Shown piece by piece: positions 24,401 to 37,080 of a stretch of DNA of 64,000 nt. The DNA comes from Brienomyrus brachyistius (lineage: Eukaryota; Chordata; Actinopteri; Osteoglossiformes; Mormyridae). Position 1 is the first letter of the stretch. The number at the start of each line of letters is the position of its first letter. The stretch spans positions 13,419,754 to 13,483,753 of the forward strand of contig NC_064555.1 in the NCBI RefSeq assembly GCF_023856365.1. Reading direction: 5' to 3'. The notes under the pieces are model-generated. The model did no database searches, was not told the DNA's origin, and was given only the letters and a program-made list of their open reading frames with translations. The translations under genes and the position numbers were made by a program.

Positions 24401-26640
24401 CCTGGTCTCCATTTCATATCTGTCAGCATAAATCAGAGCAAACTACAATTAGAAATTAAAAAATGGATAAATAGACACATAAGTGGACAGTGCAGCCGAA
24501 GCAAGCAGATTCTTACCAGCTGATTAAAAGCTTCTACTGGACAAACAGCACAAAACATGACGGCTAAGCTATACCAGCCTGCATTAAGCCAAGAATGTGG
24601 TGCTAGCTTAATGCTAACCCAGTTAGCTCAATCTGCTTAAATCCCAACCCTAGATGTGCTAAGCAGGCCATTCCGATTTACGTGAAGGATTCATGCACAT
24701 ATTCCTGTCTGTTAGCGACATTAGCAGCCATGGTGCAAAAGCAGCGTCGCCCCCTGATGGTCCGGCCCGGAGTTGGCATTTGTAACGTAGTAACCAAACA
24801 TGGGTCGGGCAGAACTCCAGGGCAGAGCGCAGCATGATGCAGATGCCACCCCGAGGCCCGTTCTACAGGCTGTAAATAATGCGTGTGTTCACAAGGGCCA
24901 CAGGAGGGGTATGGACATCCTGGCAGATTCAGGGAGCCCAGCACTTTACAGGGGGCCCATAAACATGCAAAATTACATGTGAAATTTTGGTTGGGGGGGG
25001 GGAGTCCAGAATTGCCAGCTACGCCTCCAATGTTCACGCTGGTGTTTTTACAGACACCCAAAAAGAAACAGGAACTGAACACTCTCATCCTGTCCACCGC
25101 TCCTTCCAGTGTGGGATAGAGGCGGGAAAAGGGTGGAGTCAAGGGCTCAGCCCAGTAGGTGCATGCTGGTCACGTCTGGAACCCAGCGCCCATGACTGTG
25201 AAACTCAGTTCAGTCCGCTCAGGCTGGGGGTTCTAAGGCGAGGCTGACGGCTCGCTGCGCTGGCCGGCTTAGGGCCCTGCGCCAGGGCTGCTGTCTCCGA
25301 ACACAGCCGGCAGCACGGCAGGCCGGCCCTCGGCACTGCATTGGCTATTATTTCACAGCCATTCATTAAAAATGTGCCCGGCCTGCACAGGAGGGGAGGG
25401 AAAGCTGTGGTTATTCAATGGACGGGTTCTGAGCATGAAAGAACAAAGGGTTAGTCTATTCTGCGCCTGGCCGATGCTCTGACTTTTCCTTCCCTGACTG
25501 TGCGTCCCTGTCACAGCGGTGGTGGGGGGGGCGCAGAATGGCGTCGCGGCTCAAAGAAAACGGTGCACGTCGCCCGTTTAGTGGAAAAAAAATTATGATA
25601 TATGGTTTTATTAAAGGATACGAATGCTGCAATACAAATAGCTCTTGGTGATGCTGTGCCAGGTCCACGGTGCCCTCCCTGCTAATCCCGCCCTTATCCT
25701 GGCACCATGACCCCACCATGGGTTCGTTCGCCATCACGTCAGGCTGCCAACGGATGCGGCTTTTAACGAGGCGCGTGGCGGCAGCGGCGGGGGCCACCGG
25801 ATCGCGTCTGCGAGCTGCCGCTCGCTTTGCTGTTGCTCTGGAGACGCGTTTCATCGCGTCTGGGATTCCATTGGATTCGGCACCGGAGCTGGTGGAGGGG
25901 TGAAGACATTAAAAGTCCCTTTGTGGATTCATTCTGGCATAACCCCCTCCAAGCACCCCTCCCAGCTCCAGGGGCACCGGACAACCTGCCGACCCCAAGC
26001 CCAGCTCCCAGCTCTATTTGTGTGTGTGACTCGCAGGAGAGCATGATGGGATACATGGAAAAAGCAACATTCCAATGTACCTGTACATGTGCTTATGCAA
26101 ATGGGAAATGAAGCATCATTTCATTTTCATTTCATTGTCAGCTATGGGGATTGTTAGTGCCAACATCTATTACAAACTGCCATACAACACCCAGGGCTCA
26201 GACATATGTATGCAAAGTATCACTTAAACACAATAGGGCTATATCTCAGTTGAAAAGCCCAGATTTCTCTCGCGATCATGTGTCAAGCCTGAACTTTTCC
26301 CATAATCCTCAGAACCAGAGGCAGAAGACTGGTGGCTTCATATCTTCAAAGCCTGACTAGTAACTCGTGATTCAGAAGCTGTTTTACAGCCGTTTTACCC
26401 ACTGTAGCTCATGACCTCTGACCTCTGAGAGGCACGTGTGTCCGGGTCTGCCTGTCCCGCCCCCTCCTTCCCCCCCACAGGGTATGTGAAACAGCTGTTC
26501 CTCCAGGGGAATGTCTGTCTGGGCTTGGGATCAGGATGCTTGGTATCTACACCAGTAAAACATCCAGCAAACATCCTCCTCAGTCTAAAGCCAGAAACAC
26601 ATCTTACATATAAGTTGCATTCTGCAAATTAGAGCAGCTA
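24401..26640. other. Intergenic sequence
   Basis: No coding exon recognised. Contains a strong CTCF-like site (reported separately) and a GC-rich patch around 25230-25900. Open frames here overlap on both strands and lack family signatures. Confidence 0.45.
24745..24760 (-). promoter_or_regulatory. CTCF-like motif
   Basis: On the - strand the site reads CCATCAGGGGGCGACG, matching the CTCF core CCASYAGRKGGCRS closely (T at the S position). It is the best of several similarly oriented motifs between mir-9 and rhbg. Confidence 0.5.
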
Positions 26641-26890
26641 GAAATATCATCCATCCATCTACCCCCCCCCCATCCATCAATGCATTTTCCAGCTGCATAT
26701 CCCACACACAGTCAAAGTGAGCCAGAAACCTATCCTAGGAAGCACAGACACAAGCAATTTAGACACCAATTTGTCTAACAATATTTTGGGATTGCAGGAG
26801 GAAACCCAGGCTAACGGTAGGAGAACATGCATGATCTCCACCCTGGAAGTGAAGCTCACTGGCTTTTGATCCAGCAACACCAGACAGGAA
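26641..26890 (-). repeat. Old, diverged SINE copy (ATGG-tailed family or relative)
   Basis: On the + strand it begins with CATCCATC tail repeats and TGCATTTTCCAGCTGCATAT. It continues with a body recalling the family (CAATTTAG, GGAGGAAACCC, GGAGAACATGCA) in the order expected for a - strand insertion. Divergence is high compared with the copies at 48347 and 54781. Confidence 0.6.
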
Positions 26891-27399
26891 CACGAGGTAT
26901 CTCGAACAGCTGATGCCAGCCAATGGCCGGCCTCTTATGAAAGTTGTGCTGTTCTCATAACCTGACTACCCACTACAAGCGACCAAAGACAACATGAATA
27001 AACTGTGAACCTGTTTGGCTGCCATATTAAACATCTGACTTGGACAAATGCTTTTTCGAGTGCGATGTGGCCAAACAGAGATGACCGAAGAAGCACAGCT
27101 CTCAAGATGCACAACATTTGTTGACTGATACCATTTAAGATGGACTGTTAGTCTCCATTGACTGGTAGGTACTACAAAGTAGGACATACTAAGTATTTTC
27201 TTACAAGTATAGCTTGGTAGCTTGTACCCACATCTGGGAATGTTTACAGTGGATTTCAAGGCGATGGCTGTTGGGTCATACATTCATTTAACATAAAAAG
27301 GTTCAGATTCACGTGTACTTGGGACAGTTACATTAACAGGGCAGCCAAGCGTGCGGACGTGTCACCTGAAATCTGGCTGCACACATCTCGGGGGGGGAT

Positions 27400-27490
27400 C
27401 CACCTGTAGGACCCTTGAGCGGGGGAATTAACCTGTACTTCCCGGGTAAAAATATCCGCCTATATAAATGGGCCCGAAAGTATATAGGTC
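27400..27490 (+). promoter_or_regulatory. TATA-box core-promoter-like sequence
   Basis: A clean TATATAAA box at about 27462 follows GC-rich sequence (ACTTCCCGGGTAAAAATATC). The next several hundred bases are CpG-containing. It could be a lncRNA promoter or the U3 of a solo LTR. I could not find matching LTR ends, so the identity is open. Confidence 0.25.
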
Positions 27491-28005
27491 ATGCCGGACG
27501 AAACGTATCATCTATGAATGCACTGAATGCAAAGGAAGCCATTTGCTAAGTTGGTGACAGTTGGCTTGAATGCCGCTGTTGTTTTCTTCGGTGTCGAAGC
27601 GTCTCCCGCGCGCCAGTAACCAGGGCAGTCAGCTAGTCCCACGACGTCGAGACCGTGGAGGTTAATAGTGGTTGTCTGTGGAGGTTATGGGTGTGAGTAA
27701 TGTCTGTGTCTCAAAAGGACACCCCCCCACCCCCTGCCTCAAACAGCCTCATTGGTAATGCTATTCAAATGCTAATGAGAGGAGAGCTTTCAGATGCCTG
27801 TTTTTCTTCTCTCTCTTTTTTTGTTTTTACTGCTGTTGTTTTTTGTGAGCGAGATGCTTAGTATGTACATGTTGTCTGGTCCATTCGCCTGCTACTAACT
27901 GACAGGAATGGGGGGGGGGGGGGGCACCAATGCCAAATGCCCATACTCCCCTGCTACAAGGTCTTTACCAAAATATCTTAAGAACATGTAAAAAAAATAT
28001 ATATA

Positions 28006-28007
<2 letters not shown>

Positions 28008-28037
<30 letters not shown>
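28008..28037. repeat. (TA)n microsatellite
   Basis: About 15 TA/AT dinucleotides immediately following an imperfect TATA-rich stretch. It forms a self-complementary run. Confidence 0.9.
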
Positions 28038-28038
<1 letters not shown>

Positions 28039-29943
28039 GGCGAGCCCAATTACCACTGCAATTGGTTATTCTGGGCAACATGGCTGTTCGCCTCGTTCTT
28101 GACACGGTGAGCAAAGCATCATGGGGCCAAGGACTGGCAGAGACTCTCCCCTCTCTTGCGCCGAGTGTCACGCGCCGGTGTATTCCCACGTGTGGCGTAG
28201 CGCGGACAGTCCTGCCTGATTTGGCTTTGCGTTTTCTCGCTGAGACCGTGTCCCTGCTGGTACGCAAAGCTGTTTTTTGAAAGTCAATCTAGTCTGTAGA
28301 TCGTTTAAGTAAGAGCATCTTTGGGGCCATGACAGGTATATTTAGCAGGCGCCCGTTTGTTTTGCTTGCAGAGGTCTGGGTTTCAAATACCTGCTTTGTC
28401 TTTCAGACAGACAGACGCACGTGTGCATTCATATCTGGGTAGATGCGTATATATGAAGGCCAACCCCAAATACTCCCTGACAGGTGTTCCGCTTCGGAAC
28501 TATGCACTACGTACTCAAGTCATCGCTAAAAACCCAGCTGAGTCTTTGTAACTGCGGATACCCGCCAATAAGTGCTGGGACCCATCCTTTGAGTAACAAA
28601 ACTCAAAGACTCCACTTGGAGGGAAGGGGACCTGGCAAAATATTTCAGAGGAAAAGGATTATTTCCTTTAAGTCTAAAATTGAATTTATGCTTCCACATT
28701 ACAACCTACACCTTATTGGACAGGACTGGTGTCACTCTCAGGAAAAGTACGGGGAACAGCCAATGGCAGACATCCAGCACATCTCGCTATGAACCGCCTC
28801 CCCCAGCCCGTTGCTGGATATAGATGAGCAGACATTCGAACAATTGCTCGCAAATAGCCCATTAAGATGGCTGTAACACCCTGTGATGAACGAACCAAAA
28901 AAGAACCGTTAACAGTACATTTTCCCTAAAAATAACCATAAGATGTTTCACTAATGTCAAGAGATCTGTAATATATTTGAACTGCATGCTGGGATCCATG
29001 TGACTAAGTGCATCACGTTACACAAACATAGCGTATCAAGGATAGCGGCTGTTCCTTCCACTAGTGTGACACTTAATCTAGATGCTCAGGTACTGTAGCC
29101 CTACAGCAGAAGCTCCAGATGCTGCTTAACTGCAAGGAGACATTTCAGTCTATGTCTGTCTTTCTCTACATTCTGGATGGTAAAAATTCCTACGACAAAG
29201 CAGGTTTTGGATCCTGTAATATAGGCTCTGCTTAGTTTTTCTTGTATATGTCAAAGTTTTCTCGTTTTCTGACAAACTGCATGCGTGTTTCTCCTGTGTT
29301 TGGGTTCACCGGTATCAGCAGAACATCCCTTTTGCCTCGTGCCACAGAGGAACCGCACTGAGACCATGTGCAAAGTTAGCTCGCTATTTTCTTACTTTTT
29401 TTTTTCCTGCGGATCTCAGGACATTAGAAAGGCGATGGAATCTCGGGGGAGGAGAAAAACAAAAGAATATATCGGGGTCTGGACTGTGGGAACGGCGCTG
29501 TGGGTCCAGATTAGCATTCGAGGACCAACGCCCCACAGAGCCCTCACAGGGCCACAAATAAGGAAGCCGGCGAGGCCAGGCTGGGGCGCAGCGGCGACGT
29601 CAACGAGGACGTTTTGGAGGGGGTGGTGTGGGGAAGGGACTTCGCCATGGGCTGGGTGGGCCCACGTCAGGAGTTAAGTTAGACAGCTCGACAAAAGGGG
29701 GCAGAACCCGGTGGGGGGGGGGGGGAGCAATAGAGCAGAGGTCAAGTTCAAGTCTACAAGCACCGTCTGCATCTTAACACAAATCCCCCGCCGTCCCACG
29801 CCGGGCCAGACTGCCTTTACTGACAGCTGGGCTGGGTGCCAGAGGCACGGAGAGCCGGAATTCGAGCACCGGCGCAGCGTAGAGCGTGCAGCAGGAGATG
29901 GCGACTCCTCTGCAAGAGGCCCACCAAGACCCACCCGCAAGCG

Positions 29944-30012
29944 GGATCCACACGCTGCAGCTTAAGTCACCTGGAGGTGGATCCACACGCTGCAGCTGGG
30001 TCACCTGGGATC
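29944..30012 (+). repeat. 35-bp tandem duplication
   Basis: GGATCCACACGCTGCAGCT occurs at 29944-29962 and 29979-29997. Each copy is followed by a diverged GTCACCTGG segment, so the unit is about 35 bp present twice. Confidence 0.85.
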
Positions 30013-32885
30013 CACTGGCTAGGAAGTCTGCAACTCACGCCAGCCACTTAATCTTTGGAGAATATAATCCTACATACTGAGAGACATACTTAGTACTTAG
30101 TACTTAGAAACCCTGCTATGACTCCTCCAAATAAGCGTAGTACTAACTGGTAACCGGTACTAAACAATATTTACTCTCTTTCCCCCCATGTTGTCCAGCA
30201 CCCCTAGCGAACGGCATGTCTTCAGAGAGCGGTGCAGTGGGGGTTCCCTCGTCGCGTGCTCTTCCTGAATCAGCTCGCTAAGCGCTCTCCACTGTCCCAC
30301 ATGGCCACCTGGCGCGCCGACATGACCAACCAGAGGACGACGAGTGCAAGGCAGCAGGCGGGGATCTGGACCCGACAACGAAGGACTGCATGCTACACGT
30401 TAATTACACCTTGCCATGCGTTTCTACGTGACGGTTGCCAAGGGCTACGACCCTTTGCCAGCTACACTCAAGCCGACCAATCAGTTTATTATTTAGTCCA
30501 TTAATGACAGAAATGCTTTTAATGAAAGGTTCAAGTTATTTTTTTTTTAAAGCCGTACAGGTTTATATGATTCAGACAACTTAAAGAGGAAGCTTCTGGA
30601 ATGGAGGAAGAACTTTGACGGCAGCAGAATAAAAGGTGTCAAGACAGCACTGAGTCGTTAACGAGCTTTACGGTGTGTAGAGGAGGCAAATGCGAAGGCG
30701 TCGGCTTAGACGTACGTTTGGAGCCCTAACGACAAGCGGTACATCCTGTGCTCTTCTCACCTCTATGACCAGAAGGCAAAAGGAAGGTCACGCTGGTGAC
30801 ACATGTGGGGGCGTGTGTGTGCTGGGGGTTGGGTTGGGGGGGTCATGTCTTTATGTTTCCACAGAACAAGTCGTTTGGTCCGCAAGGAGCTCGCAAGCAG
30901 CAACCTTTGACCCACCGATCGGCAAGCGCACACTGAGAAAGCCAGGTTTTAAGCCGGACAAAGCCCAGCCCTGAGGTTAAGGGATTACCCAGTGCAGAGC
31001 AGTGAGGTGTTCACTCCTACAATAGCTCTCCACCTGGCAAGCTCGTGCAAGCATGCTGGGAAGGGAACCTTCTGATGTGAAGTTCCAAACAGAAACCTGC
31101 AGACTCAAAGGCAGAGGGGGGGGGGGAATGGACGACCAAGGCTCAAAGACAGCATGACAAACCTGAAAATGTAATCCATTCTGATACGCATTTAGATACC
31201 ATGTCTTATGGTCCGTCAAAGGGGAAATCTGTGGTATCTGTACACACACAATGGCTGACAGTCAAAGCAGTGGAGAGCCTCCGTCTACTGCTGATCTGCT
31301 GCCATTTCTACAGCGGCTCCAAGTTACCTTGGCAACTGGCTCCTTTTTGTCGCGCGCGTGTATATTTCAGTGTGTGTGTGTGTGTAAATGTGCTTAATGG
31401 TGTCAAGCAGGGACAACCGCGATAGGCAGAAAGCAGAATGGCAATGTCGGGGCACAAACCACTGTGCATATACCTGCCGTTCAAGTGTTGATTCTGGTAC
31501 AGTCTAGCCCATTGTCATATATCTGTGCCCTAGCTTTGCAGACACAGAGAGAGATGCCGCTTATACATGGGTGTCTGATAAAAGGCCACTACGGACAGCC
31601 AGAGGAGTCAGGATGAATCACATCTGTGACAGGAGTGATTGACATAATCAGAGCACCAATAATAACAGTTAAGGTCAGCATGAAATTCAGCGATTGGTCC
31701 TTGACCAGAGGCCAGGGTGCCCTCTTCATCTTTCATCCCCTCCCAGATTGTAGCATCCGTGGATTTTGATTGGACAGCATCGCAGACACACAACTATGCT
31801 GCACAAGGTTACATCACATCTAAAATGGTGCCTTTTCCCAGCAGTGAGAAAGTAACCGGAACAATTTCAGCATCTGAGACCTGCTACTGGCACAGCATAC
31901 TCAAAATGCACGTTCCACTTTCACGGCAATTTTAGACAATGCCAGCTGAAGGCGTCGATTGGTTCAAAGCTGGCGGTAAAATCGATCTGGCCAAAAAAAT
32001 AAAAAATAAAATAAAAAAAATTGGGCGTGAGAAACATCTCAGCACCTAATCATCAGCAGGGAAGGCTGGGATGTCAGTTAAACTGTCATTGAGGAGGTTG
32101 TCATTCACACAATGTATGGACAGAAAAGGTCTCCATCATGGTCGAGATTAAACCATCCTGCTAAGGGTGAAATGCCTTTTCACGCTTCGGGAAGTCATGT
32201 AGGACTTCCGAGTGCATTTCAAGGGCTCCCGTCTGCATTGTCCTGCTCCTGACACAGCAAATGCTGAGACAGGACATGTCAAGACCATAGCAAGTATCTC
32301 CTGACCTTTGGGATAACGGGGAGGGTCAGTAACTTGACCTCAGAGTGTGTGAATATCCCCCTCCACAGGGATAATTCATTGTGACCTTTCGAGACCTGGA
32401 AGGACCCATCAGCCAGGTCACATGGGACGAGGACCAATCAGAGGAAGCATGGGCCCACGGGAAGCACTTCCGCTCACGCCCATTTCCACACTAACTGTTT
32501 GACTGACAGGCACTTCAGAGCAAAAAGCCATAGAGGGGCGAAATTAAGAGCCAGTCTAGTCTTTAGTTTTTTCTTTGGAAATACTCTTTCAAATAACTTG
32601 TGTATCTCCCATGCATCCATGTTGCAGACTCCGGTAGGACAGCGAAGAGGCGGCTATCGTTTAAAGCATAGCTCCTTCGAAAGCCACACGCATTACAGTT
32701 GCACACACGGATACATGAAATTCAGCGAGTATGTATAAATACTCAGTATTCATATAGAAATAAAGCTATATTCATATAGGAATCAAAAGCAGCTTTTAAT
32801 ACAATTCTTTGAAAAAATAATGAAAAAGCAGCTTTTAATACAAAAGTTCATTCATCTTTATCACAAAGGGGCTAATGATTTAGTC

Positions 32886-33104
32886 CAAGGTCTCCCACCC
32901 TGGTCCTCAGGGACCCCCAGACTGTCCACAATTTTGCTCCCTCCCAGCTCCCTAACAGGCAGTCCACATTTTTGCTCCCTCCCACAGTCCACATTTTTGC
33001 TCCCTCCCAGACAGTCCACATTTTTGCTCCCTTCCAGCTCAGGTGGGGGGGGAGTAAAAACCAGACTATCTGCAGGTCCTTGAGGCCCAGGCTGGAAAAC
33101 ACTG
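32886..33104. mobile_element. Foldback MITE, CAGTGTTT...family, copy 1
   Basis: The ends are inverted and related: TGGTCCTCAGGGACCCCCAG on the left against CTTGAGGCCCAGGCTGGAAAACACTG on the right. The interior holds four direct copies of a CAGTCCACATTTTTGCTCCC unit. Closely related to the elements at 35108, 55423 and 63266. CAGTG termini suggest hAT-type mobilisation. No transposase is present. Confidence 0.8.
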
Positions 33105-35107
33105 ATCTAGTCTTACGTTTGAGCTTCAGTTTCTCTCTCCTCCTCCGAAGAGGGTCCCAGTCATTGCAGGCCTGAGTAAAACACCAAGCCTGAATGGCTT
33201 CAGCAAACCATGTAACCATAAAAATTTGCACCATTTTAGATTGTTTATGACTGGAAGCTGAGCACCCAACAGAAAAATGATGAGCTTACGGTCTAGGCTG
33301 TTCATAGATTAATCATTTTAATGGATACAGACTGATCATTATAAAAGGGTATTACTAGACAATCAGTGACAAGAAATGCTGCCAAAATACAGGAGGTTCA
33401 GGTACCAGGCAGGAAAATGGATCTCAGTTGAGCACCGCGTTGAGCAAGGAACATGGAAGGTTCCGGAAATGCCGTTCGCCACGCTTCTCTGGATCTTTAA
33501 TACTAAACTGGACAAGAGACCCGCCTGTTTTAGGAGTCATGGAAGAATGCTACATTGACATGACCCATTAAATAAACAGGCCTTTAGGAGACAGAATTTT
33601 TCAGTCTTGTGGTGCAGATGACAACAGAACATCTGAATGAAACAAGCAGACCAAAGACAGTCTAGCAAATCACACCCAGGACATTAGAATTCTTGTCACA
33701 ACACCACTCAAAGTGATCTTATTCCATCAGGCATTCGTTTTAAGAACATCATGCTTGAAACAGGCACTGCTGTGCATTATGGGCAGGCCTGTGTTCCTTA
33801 GGCATCCCAGAAAACCATGGTGTGCTCATGTGAGCTTGCGAGATATGCATCAACAACAAAATTGTCTGGAGAAACAGAGATGGTTAAGTAAGCCTTTAAG
33901 AATTCAGAAGCAAAAAAAAAAAACAAACAAAAAAAACAGTAGGACGATTGTTGGAATAGCACTGGCTAATGTCTGCCATTATGGAGAAAAAGTGGATTCT
34001 GGGATATGGGACCATTTGATGGGATTACTCCAATTCCCAGCTCAGACAAGTCCACACATGAAAGCTGGCAAGAAAGCGCCATCGCCAATGGCACTTTTAG
34101 GGTTAGAGCCCTTAATTAAAATGTGGAGAAGAAAAGGCAACCAGGATGCTGGAGACAAGCAAAGAAAGGCAAATGAGATGAAGTTCTCCAGCTAGTCTGG
34201 AGTAGAGTGTGGGAGTGCATCTCCCTCTGAGGCTTTTTTTGGGGGGGAGATGGGACTTGGTTTGGATGCAGGGTGGGCGATGGCTTGGGAATTGACTTTG
34301 GTATCGAACAACCTAATTGAGATTTCTCCCACTCCGCCCGAATCCCCTTCTTTGGGGTGGGAGTTGGGGTGAGGGGGGGGCTGAGCCGCACCATCTTCAC
34401 TGCAGCTATTTGCTGTCTGAGGACGACAAAAGAGGGAGGTCAAGGGGCAAATAAGTTCACAGAGACTGGGGGGCTTTCTCATGCTAATGCCCCCAGAGGG
34501 CCCCTGCGGGCGTAGGGATACGGGTGCGGTTGGGGGGGCAAGCGTGGCCTCCCTCCCAAAACGACAAGGATGAGCATAGCGCCGGCAAGTGATTTCGAGG
34601 CTGGCATTTCCAGTGTCTGTCCAGCGTTAATCAGAATCAGTCTGCAAACAGATGGGAGGGTAAACATTTCAGTTTCATAGCCCTCTCCTCTCCGGTCAGG
34701 CAGAGAAACCATTTTATGCGTGTTAAATATCTCCATATTTATATACATAATCTATTAGTCATGAAAGAAAACTTCAGTACATGGTAATTATGACAGGTCG
34801 GAAATAATTATAAATAACAGTAGCGGTCTTTCGACGGAGGATGTAAAGTAGGATGACACTGATGACTCAGGCATGAAATCTACCCATCGTTTGGCATCCT
34901 TGCGTCAACAGTGCCAATTGAGAGACGCACACAGTTACTCCAGAACGGAAGGCGAGCCACCTAGACGAGTCACACCGCAGCGCCGAAATGAACAGCTATG
35001 ACAGCATTAACACTATCAACAACATAGCTAAATGGTGCAAGGAGATATGCTACAGCTTAACGAGTGTGTGTGCATGCGATGCATGCAATAAAACAGCCTA
35101 GATACTG
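33105..35107. other. Intergenic sequence
   Basis: No gene or clear repeat family recognised apart from an A-rich run at 33911-33938. A frame of 160 codons at 33713-34195 has no recognisable domain and low-complexity lysine runs, so it is not called. Confidence 0.45.
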
Positions 35108-35280
35108 CAGTGCTTCCCAATCCGGTCCTCGGGGACCCACAGCCGGTCCATGTTTTTGCTCCCTCCAAGCTCCCTGGCAGACAGTCCCTGTTTTTGCTCC
35201 CTCCAAGCTCCCTGGCAGAAACTCCACATTTTTGCTCCCTAGGCTCTGTGGGTCCCCAAGGACCAGATTAGGAAACACTG
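35108..35280. mobile_element. Foldback MITE, CAGTGTTT...family, copy 2
   Basis: The terminal inverted repeats are about 35 bp with 31 matches; the left begins CAGTGCTTCCCAATCC and the right, reverse-complemented, begins CAGTGTTTCCTAATCT. The interior has two or three direct copies of the TTTTTGCTCCCTCCAAGCTC unit. This is the cleanest copy in the window. Flanking CTG/CTG is too short to be a convincing target duplication. Confidence 0.85.
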
Positions 35281-36912
35281 CTGTACAGACCTAGTTCGAA
35301 GGCAGATGAGTTCAAAGCCAAAAACTTGCCCAGCAGATGCCTAGATGAGTTCAGTATAAGTGGAGATCTTTCAAGGACCAGCTGCTGACCGTCAGAGACC
35401 TTCAAAGGAGGTAGAGGCCACAGCAAAGGCACCTTTTGAGATACAGATGGATCTTCATGTCCACACATGGCCATTGTACATTACTCCAAGGCTCTTATCA
35501 AATGAATGCTTTGACCCTCATGCTAATCAGTAATTACCAGCCATAAACCTCTATTAATCAAGGTTATGCGTGAAGATTGGTGGTCAGGTTGCATCTTAAT
35601 GTCCGCGCACACGTGTTGGGTCAAATTAGACCCGGCAGTGTGCATTGTGGGAAATCAAGGCATGCTTGCTCTGTAAGGAAGCATCTGTCCAGAGAGCAAG
35701 ATGGCGGGTGGTGGGGGGGATGGCTGGAAGTCGGGGATGACTGATGCTTAAATCGGAACCGGCTCTATCAATCCCAAGCCACCACTGTCAAACTCAGCGA
35801 GACTTGAGGGAGGCACAAAGAGGTTTTATTAAGCGCCCCCACACTTAAACACACAGACTCTTAGATGGACAGAGCTGTCTGCTGGGGGGGGGGTGATGCA
35901 CCCACAGCACCAGTGTGGGAGCAGGCCGTCGGGCCTGACTACACGTCTGAGTGTCTGAGCGCGCTCTTCACTTGCCCCCCACCCCGGTGACAGCAGGCCC
36001 TCCGCAAGACCCCTGATAGAGAAATAATGAGCCATGCCACTCGGTGTGAAAGGTCTGTCTGGACGGGGGCTTGTGTTCTCTTGTGTAGGTCTCCCCCCCC
36101 CCACGCCCCCCCGCTTTTGTGAAAAGGGGGTTTTGGGGTTATTGAAACGACTGTGGGCGGAGCCTTTTACAGCGCAGGAATTTTCATTGCATCTGATTTT
36201 ATCCTGCGTTGTGGCCACGCCGTTCTCCTCACAAGCTGGCTGGAATTTAACAAAAGCCCCTTTGAGAAGCTGCCCCCCCCCCCCCCCCGCTGAAACACCG
36301 GTGTTGACAGGCTCCCGTCACCCCCCCCCCCCAACCCTATGTGTAATATTATAATTGACTATTGCCTGACACATTCACATCTGTAAGCTGTAAATTACAC
36401 AAGGTATAAGTTATTCAAACAAATAAAATCGTCAACAACAGTAATTCATCAGGTCTTCTGCCGTGTTTTTCTTTAATTTTATTAAACAAACACATCACAC
36501 TTATATCATTGAGCAAAACCTAATAATGACCAAAAAACCCACAAGAATCTGGCCTCACATTTGCAGGCAGAGCAGCAGCGTCTCTCTAGACTGGATGCCT
36601 GTTGTTTTTTTTTAATTACTTAGCAGAAACTGTGATCCCAGGTGTGACCTGCCTAAGCTTACGGTTCACCTGCTTATAATTCAGGTTAAACGTCCTGGCC
36701 AGGCACAGTAAAGTGTGGCATCCTCTAGGGACAGGGGACGGAAACTGCCTGCCACTACACTATTTATGCAAGTTTATGAAGTGATATGTACATTAAATAC
36801 ATACAGATACGTACATGATATCAAGAGAACTGTTCCATATGACCGTCTCCAGCGGTGCCACTTACATGGCTGATCCTGCACACGGACGCCAAGCTTCACT
36901 CTCACCTGTATA
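35281..36912. other. Intergenic sequence, possible conserved non-coding patch
   Basis: No coding exon recognised. At 35480-35580 there is an island with TAAT/ATTA homeodomain cores (GCTAATCAGTAATTACC, CTATTAATCAAGG) of the type often seen in conserved neural enhancers. C runs of 16 (36273-36288) and about 13 (36321-36333) are present. Confidence 0.4.
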
Positions 36913-37080
36913 CAGAGGTGGGTGATTCAGGTCCAGAGAATAAAAGTCCAGACCAAGATTTTGTTTCAACCAGCCAGTTGAGTATAAAAAGTCAGAGTCA
37001 CAGAGCACTTAGCTGGTTGGCTGAAACAAAATCTTGGCCTGGATTTTTACTCTCTGTTCCTGAACTGCATACTTCTGCTT
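36913..37080. mobile_element. Palindromic MITE, CAGAGGTGGG family, copy 1
   Basis: The left arm (36922-36976) and right arm (37011-37067) are imperfect inverted copies sharing CCAAGATTTTGTTTCA and the flanking TAAAA-TCCAG block, with a short central loop. The left terminus CAGAGGTGGG matches the right terminus CCCACCTCTG preserved in the related fragment at 62503-62568. The arms could fold into a long hairpin. The termini suggest hAT-type mobilisation. Confidence 0.85.

Larger units (their letters stand above)
26891..32885. other. Intergenic sequence with microsatellites
   Basis: No gene recognised. Holds a TATA-bearing promoter-like site (27462), a (TA)n run at about 28008-28037, a G run at 27911-27923 and a 35-bp tandem duplication at 29944-30012. 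Many open frames are present on both strands; none is credible as a gene. Confidence 0.45.

Noticed and set aside
33713..34195. Plus-strand frame of 160 codons
   Set aside because: Contains a lysine run from an A-rich microsatellite, with no domain or conserved motif.
35108..35280. Hairpin considered as a microRNA precursor
   Set aside because: Arms are terminal inverted repeats of a dispersed element with copies at other positions in the window.
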